NCBI GenBank assembly: GCA_028564925.1
Contig: CM053029.1
Location: 33,913,026-33,977,025, forward strand
DNA from: Lithobates sylvaticus
Taxonomy: Eukaryota > Chordata > Amphibia > Anura > Ranidae
Length of the DNA: 64,000 nt
Reading direction: 5' to 3'
The notes beneath the pieces are model-generated. The model did not search any database. It saw only the letters and a list, made by a program, of their open reading frames with translations, and had not been told where the DNA came from. The translations under genes and the position numbers were made by a program. This document shows, piece after piece, positions 59,667 to 64,000 of the stretch (position 1 is its first letter; each line of letters opens with the position of its first letter).

Positions 59667-60099
59667 GGCTGCTTTCACACTGGGGCGGTTTGCATGCGCT
59701 ATTGCGCTAAAAATAGCGCCTGCAAACTGACCTGAAACAGCTGCTGTTGTGTCTTCAGTGTGAAAGCCCCGAGGGCTTTCACACTGGAGTGGTGCGCTAG
59801 CAGGACGGTAAAAAAAGTCCTGCTAGCAGCATCTTTGGAGCGGTGAAGGAGCGGTGTATTCAACGCTCCTATACCGCTCCTACCTATTGAAATCAATGGG
59901 ACACCGCGTGGATACCGCCGGCAAAGCGCCGCTGCAGCGGCGCTTTGCGGGGGTTTTAACCCTTTTTTTTCGGCCGCTAGCGGGGGTTAGAACCACCCCG
60001 CTAACGGCCACATACCGCGGGTAAAACAACGGTAAAGCAGCGCTAAATATAGCGCTGCTTTACCACCGCCGCCCGCACCGCTCCGGTGTGAAACCAGCC
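59667..60099. mobile_element. 433-bp Harbinger-like MITE
   Basis: The ends are ggctgctttcacactgg and the inverted ggctggtttcacaccgg, flanked by TTA at 59664-59666 and 60100-60102. Three-base TTA/TAA duplications are typical of PIF/Harbinger elements. The inside is rich in gcgct and ccgct motifs and hairpins (for example 60041-60063, gtaaagcagcgct and its inverse). No coding sequence. Confidence 0.75.
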
Positions 60100-60229
60100 T
60101 TAGTGCAGTCATGCTGGAAGAGAAAATAGCTGTCCTCAAATTGTTGTCATAAGTTGGGAAGAGCGCAATTGGCTTAAGAGTCTTTGTATGCTGCAGTGTT
60201 AACAGTTCCTCATACTTTTGGTCATATAG

Positions 60230-60230
60230 T

Positions 60231-60312
<82 letters not shown>
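60230..60312 (+). repeat. GATA tetranucleotide microsatellite
   Basis: About 20 uninterrupted copies of gata. The run of Ile/Tyr/Leu/Ser in the overlapping minus-strand frame comes from this. Confidence 0.97.
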
Positions 60313-60427
60313 GATAGTCATGAGAGTACAAACTGTAAACAAAATTAACAAAAAAATAAAAAAAGTTTCTCTTTAACTGAAAACTAAATTGTATTTTCTT
60401 TTGTATTATCCAACACAAACTTTGCAG

Positions 60428-60454
60428 AGTGCGAATGGAACTCAGATGTCACTG
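60428..60454 (+). CDS. Candidate 27-nt host microexon
   Basis: The stretch agtgcgaatggaactcagat plus gtcactg is preceded by a pyrimidine-rich tract and tttgcag and followed by gtaagt. It is 27 nt, so it keeps frame; read in the phase in which the exon at 58631-58731 ends it gives SANGTQMSL. Both sites are good by eye, but so short an exon can easily be a coincidence. Confidence 0.3.
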
Positions 60455-61017
60455 GTAAGTAGCTCATCATACAATTCAATTTACATTTTAGTATATTGTA
60501 TTTTTCACTCAAAGTATGTAAGATTATGTAATTGTTAGGGACAAGAATTTACCTGGATATGATTTGTGCCCAGTTTGTTGAAATGTCCTCAAAATTCAGA
60601 TAATACAAACTTTTCCCCAAAAGTGTATGGTGGTGTATCTTGGTATTCAATGCATTATTTTTGAGGGGCAAATATACAAACTATTGTCAAAAAAGATGCA
60701 TAGGAAGCCAGACACTGCCATTGGGGGTATATACCAAAGCTAAAATACTATACAAAACCTCACCCTGTGCACTCAGCAAAGCATTTAGTTTGTATGCCAA
60801 ACCCAAACTCCATTAAAATCATAGGGAGACAAATCTGTCATTTTAAAAATGCCCGTTTTCTGGGCTAACATGCAAGGGGCATGTCGAAAAATTTCAAGGA
60901 TGTGGGCACTGCCCTTTGGACAGTGGTGTATTTTGGTTTTGTGCTGCCCTAGACAAGACTAAAATTGGGCATTCCTCCATCTAAATTTGTCCCACCCCAG
61001 CCGCGTTATACCATTCT
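60455..61017. other. Unassigned sequence
   Basis: Nothing supported was seen in this AT-rich stretch. Confidence 0.5.
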
Positions 61018-61092
61018 TGTCTCAGGGTCTGATGAGGAAGCTGCAGCCATTCACAGTGAACAGCTGTGGCTTCCTCATCAGACCCTGAGACA
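61018..61092. repeat. Perfect hairpin with 24-bp arms
   Basis: The arm tgtctcagggtctgatgagg plus aagc at 61018-61041 is exactly complementary to 61069-61092, around a 27-nt loop that itself can pair further (tgcagc with agctgt). Size and shape are like a small-RNA precursor or a short MITE core. Confidence 0.9.
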
Positions 61093-61821
61093 TGATTCTT
61101 CCTAGTGCCACATATGTGGCCAATGGAGCAGAGGATGGGGTCAGCGGGACATAGGAGGTACTTCAATGGTGGGTACTGATGAGAATGCACTGATAAAGCT
61201 GTACTAGAACAGAGCTGATCACAGATCGCGCCAGGTGCGAGCCGCAGCAGGCGCTCGTTTCTGGAAGGGTCTCAATAGATGACCACCCAGAACTGGAAGG
61301 CTGAGCTATAGCTGTCTTTCGGCTATAGTAGGGCCTCTGGGGGGGCTTTATCCTGAAAATTCAACACAAAGCAAACACATTGTTTGCCTCGTGGCAGATA
61401 CGCCCCTGCCTGGGGAAAATGTACAATGTAAAAAATGTTTAAAAAAATTCCATTTGAACAGGAGTAATGATTTTTAAGAGAAAAGAGACATAAAAAAAAT
61501 GTCCAATACCTTTAAATGACATGCATGGTGGGTGTTCTAATTCTGCCTGTGAAGGGGCATCTCTGTGATGTACAGAAAGTGCTGCAGCAGTGCTGACATT
61601 TTGGGAAATTTTTTAAATTTGTCGGCAAATTACTTTGACAGCTGTCATTGACAGATTTGTTTCTTTAAAAAAAAAAAAACACACACAGACCTCTCCAAGG
61701 ATCTGCTATGTATTATGGGGGACCTTTGGAGGGATCTGTGTACTTTGTTAGAAGCTGACAATGAATGTCATTTGCTTACAATTTTAACTGTGTAATTTTT
61801 CTTACTCTGTAAATTTTTGCT
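61093..61821. other. Unassigned sequence
   Basis: No supported gene or element in about 730 bp. Confidence 0.5.
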
Positions 61822-62039
61822 TAGGGATGGGCGAAAGGACCCCCTATTCAGTTCGCACCAGAATATCGCAAAAGTTCAGAACCAAATAATGAACCCCATT
61901 GAAGTTTATGGGACCCGAACTGTAAAAATCAAAAGTGTCCATTTTGAAACCTTATATGCAAGTAATTGGACATACAATGGTTGGTTATGGGGGTCCGGGC
62001 ACTTCCCTAGGAGACATGTATCAAGAGATTTCATCTTCT

Positions 62040-62253
62040 GCACCCTCTGTGGGGATGGGGAGTTCTGAGAGTTTCCCCTTGTTATGGTGGTCAAGGAGGG
62101 TTGCCAACCAATAGTGATCCTTCTCCTTCATACCACGTATTCTTGGGTCCTTTCGCAGGCTTTTAAACATGAGGGAGCCCATGCACCGCAAGTTTGCAGA
62201 TGCATGAGAAGCAGACTCCTCGTGGGCACTAAGGATTCTGGTATCTGGAACTA
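62040..62253 (-). pseudogene. hAT transposase fragment
   Basis: The minus-strand frame reads LRCMGSLMFKSLRKDPRIRG and then KEKDHYWLATLLDHHNKGKL. This matches the stretch before the C-terminal domain in the hAT at 4228-8312 (PFMLQCFKRDPRKQSIKVKD and YWVATYLDPRYKQKMAEM). It is cut at its N-terminal side by palindromic module copy 4. The usual dimerisation domain after it is missing. Confidence 0.75.
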
Positions 62254-63356
62254 CCTTGTCGCTGTCTCCGCCGCCGCCTTCTTCTTCTTTTCTTCTTCTT
62301 CCTTCCGATGTTGACACAACGCTCTCCGGCTGTAATGGCAGGGGGGCGTTGTGCGGCAACTTATATAGGCATAAGGGGCAGGGTCCCCGGGTGATGTCAC
62401 ATGGTGACCCCACCCCTCATGATGTCACAGTCCCTGGGGGTTGCTGGGACTGTGCGGGGTCACCATGTGACATCATCAACCGGTGACCCCGCCCCTTATG
62501 CCTATATAAGTCACCAAACAATGCATACCTGCCATTACGGCCGGAGAGAGCGTTGTGTCAACATCGGAAAAAAGAAGAAGAAGAAGGCAGCGGCGTTGAC
62601 AGCGACAAGACCGGGCCAACGCTAGTAAAAGAGCTGTAAGAAGATAGTGGAGGCCCGGCAAAAGAGCGGAACAAGACCCCCAAAGTCGGAAAAAGACCCC
62701 CGGGCGGCGGCGTCAGCGACAAAGGAGAAAGCAGGGCTCCTCCGCTAGTAAAAGAGCTAGTGGTATAAGAGCAAAAGATAGCGGAGGGGCCTGGCGAGAA
62801 TACCCCCGAAGTTGGAAGAAGACCCCTGAAGCTGTCTAATAAAGTACTTTAAAAACCTGTGTTGTGTTATTTTTATTAACACCCTTTTTCCTCGGTGAAT
62901 GGGTAGGGGAACATCGTACCCCATACTGATTCACATAGGGTGGGGGGCCGGAATCTGGGGGCCCCCTTATTAAAGGGGGCTCCTGGATTCTGATAAGCCC
63001 CCTGCCCGCAGACCCCGACAACCAACGGCCAGAGTGGTCGAGACGAGGCCATTGTTCTCATCAACATGGGGACAGGGTGCTTTGGGGTGGGGGGCCACAG
63101 GGCCCCCCCTTCCCCAAAGCACCCCCCCATGTTGAGGGCACGTGGCCTGGTACGGTTCAGGAGGGGGGGCGCATGCTCGTCCTCACCCTCTTTCCTGACC
63201 TGCCAGGCTGCGTGCTCGGATAAGGGTCTGCTATGGACTTTGGGGGGACCCCCACGCTGTTTTTCGGCGTAGGGGTTCCCCTTTAAATTCATACCATGCG
63301 ACGGGTCTCGCAAGGTGTTAATCTCGCCGATGGAGGAGGCGACATTCACTTCCTTT
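62254..63356. repeat. Palindromic module, copy 4, with left arm truncated
   Basis: The centre has outward TATA boxes (gcctatataa on the minus strand at 62361-62370; cctatataag at 62511-62520) around tgatgtca and tgacatca sites and gggtcaccatgtga-type inverted repeats. The right arm has gaagaagaagaaggcag, AATAAA at 62838-62843, and gtgaatgggtagggg, cttatcag-type and ccaaagcacc motifs shared with copy 3. The left arm is only about 110 bp long and ends in the hAT transposase. Confidence 0.8.
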
Positions 63357-63389
63357 GTTAGTCCTGTCTACCTGGTCCCAGGCGGTAGA

Positions 63390-63529
63390 TGTAATTGCGG
63401 TAACGCCGCCCAAGTAATGGGAACGGCGTTACCATGAGGGGAAGAGTAATCAGTTAGATTACTCGTTACCCTCTAAAGTAACTGCGTTAAGTAACTCAGT
63501 TAATTTTAACTGAGTTACTTACATCACTG
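63390..63529. mobile_element. Short hAT-like MITE ending catcactg, partial
   Basis: Read inverted, it begins cagtgatgtaagtaactcag, followed by alternating ttactc/gagtaa motifs, a well-known pattern among vertebrate hAT MITEs. The other end is not found next to the palindromic module. Transposase sequence resumes immediately after 63529. Confidence 0.6.
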
Positions 63530-63991
63530 GACACGACCATATTTGTGGCCTCCTCAAATGGTGACAGTACAGTGTATGCATCCTTTATCAGCAGCCATTG
63601 GCGTGGGGAAACAAATTGAGCCAGCCTGAGCCTGTCGTTTTGCCATACTCACACAGGTACTTGTTGACGGCCCTCTGCTGCATGGGCAGCCACTGTAGCA
63701 TTGTCAAAGCAGAGTTCCACCTGGTGGGCATGTCAGAAATCAGGCTGTTTTACGGGCAGATGGAATTCCGACTGAATTTCAGCCGACCGAGAACTGGCAC
63801 TATGACTGCCTGAAATGGCTACAGACTCTTCTGGCCTGCTTTAGCAAATATTCCAACCCTGGGTACCTATTTAAGAAATGCTGCAAAACCAAATTGAGAA
63901 CATGAGCCAGGCATAGCACATGTGTACATTTTCCCTCTCTAAGGGCAGACAGGAGGTTTGTGCCATTATTGCACACCACCATTCCTGGCAC
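63530..63991 (-). pseudogene. hAT transposase core fragment
   Basis: The frame starts MPGMVVCNNGTNLLSALREG and continues with CLAHVLNLVLQHFLNRYPGL to QARRVCSHFRQS, then stops at about 63800. Further conserved residues (HAHQVEL in place of PTRWNS-type sequence, then the cysteine and WLLI stretch) follow in other frames down to 63530. It equals the RNase-H-core part at about 6300-6750 of the other hAT. The usual VVCDNG reads VVCNNG here, so a catalytic aspartate seems lost. The N-terminal part lies beyond the window. Confidence 0.8.
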
Positions 63992-64000
63992 CAGCTGGCA

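Larger units (their letters stand above)
61822..64000 (-). mobile_element. hAT element running off the window
   Basis: The left end tagggatgggc at 61822 matches the other tagggatg hATs. Transposase fragments on the minus strand lie at about 62040-62253 and 63530-63991. The palindromic module copy 4 and a short MITE lie between them. The right end is outside the window, so the target duplication cannot be checked. Confidence 0.65.

Overview
The window looks like intergenic or intronic DNA from a large, repeat-rich vertebrate genome, most likely a frog. The grounds are the mix of elements: several L1-clade LINEs with two ORFs, many hAT transposons with BED-finger transposases and their non-autonomous relatives, Tc1/mariner copies, TTAA-flanked and Harbinger-like MITEs, and a Penelope-like element. 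A ranid-type frog is my best guess from remembered repeat families, not a measured result. No bacterial features, rRNA or intact tRNA gene was seen. The only hints of a host gene are two short exon-like segments near 58.6 and 60.4 kb.

Layout. 0-9 kb: a tRNA-type SINE head, a decayed hAT transposase on the plus strand and a longer decayed hAT on the minus strand, split by a hAT MITE made of serial hairpins plus a 20-bp minisatellite. 9.4-13.0 kb: a non-autonomous hAT with a perfect 8-bp target duplication, carrying three further insertions. 13.3-15.5 kb: a TTAA MITE and the first copy of a 600-bp repeat. 15.5-22.4 kb: an L1 with both ORFs open. 23.1-27.0 kb: another hAT (perfect 8-bp target duplication) holding a nearly intact Tc1 element and a long palindromic module. 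28.3-39.5 kb: the second 600-bp copy and a decayed L1 interrupted by a TTAA MITE and a hAT with a second palindromic module. 39.5-43 kb: a third palindromic module and short MITEs. 44.1-56.4 kb: a four-level nest (hAT, Tc1, L1, Penelope-like foldback), three levels of it proven by target duplications or continuous reading frame. 56.4-61.8 kb: mostly unassigned DNA with inverted repeats, the candidate exons and a Harbinger-like MITE. 61.8-64.0 kb: a hAT running off the end of the window, interrupted by a fourth palindromic module.

The most unusual signal is the palindromic module. Its best copy, near 25.2-26.8 kb, has at its centre two outward-facing TATA boxes around CRE-like sites, and each arm ends in AATAAA about 230-250 bp from its TATA box. 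Copies sit inside hATs with different terminal sequences and in other contexts. They look like tiny divergent transcription units carried by transposons. Whether they are transcribed cannot be told from sequence.

Apart from the first L1 and, nearly, the first Tc1, the coding sequences are broken. The order of insertions can be read from which element interrupts which.
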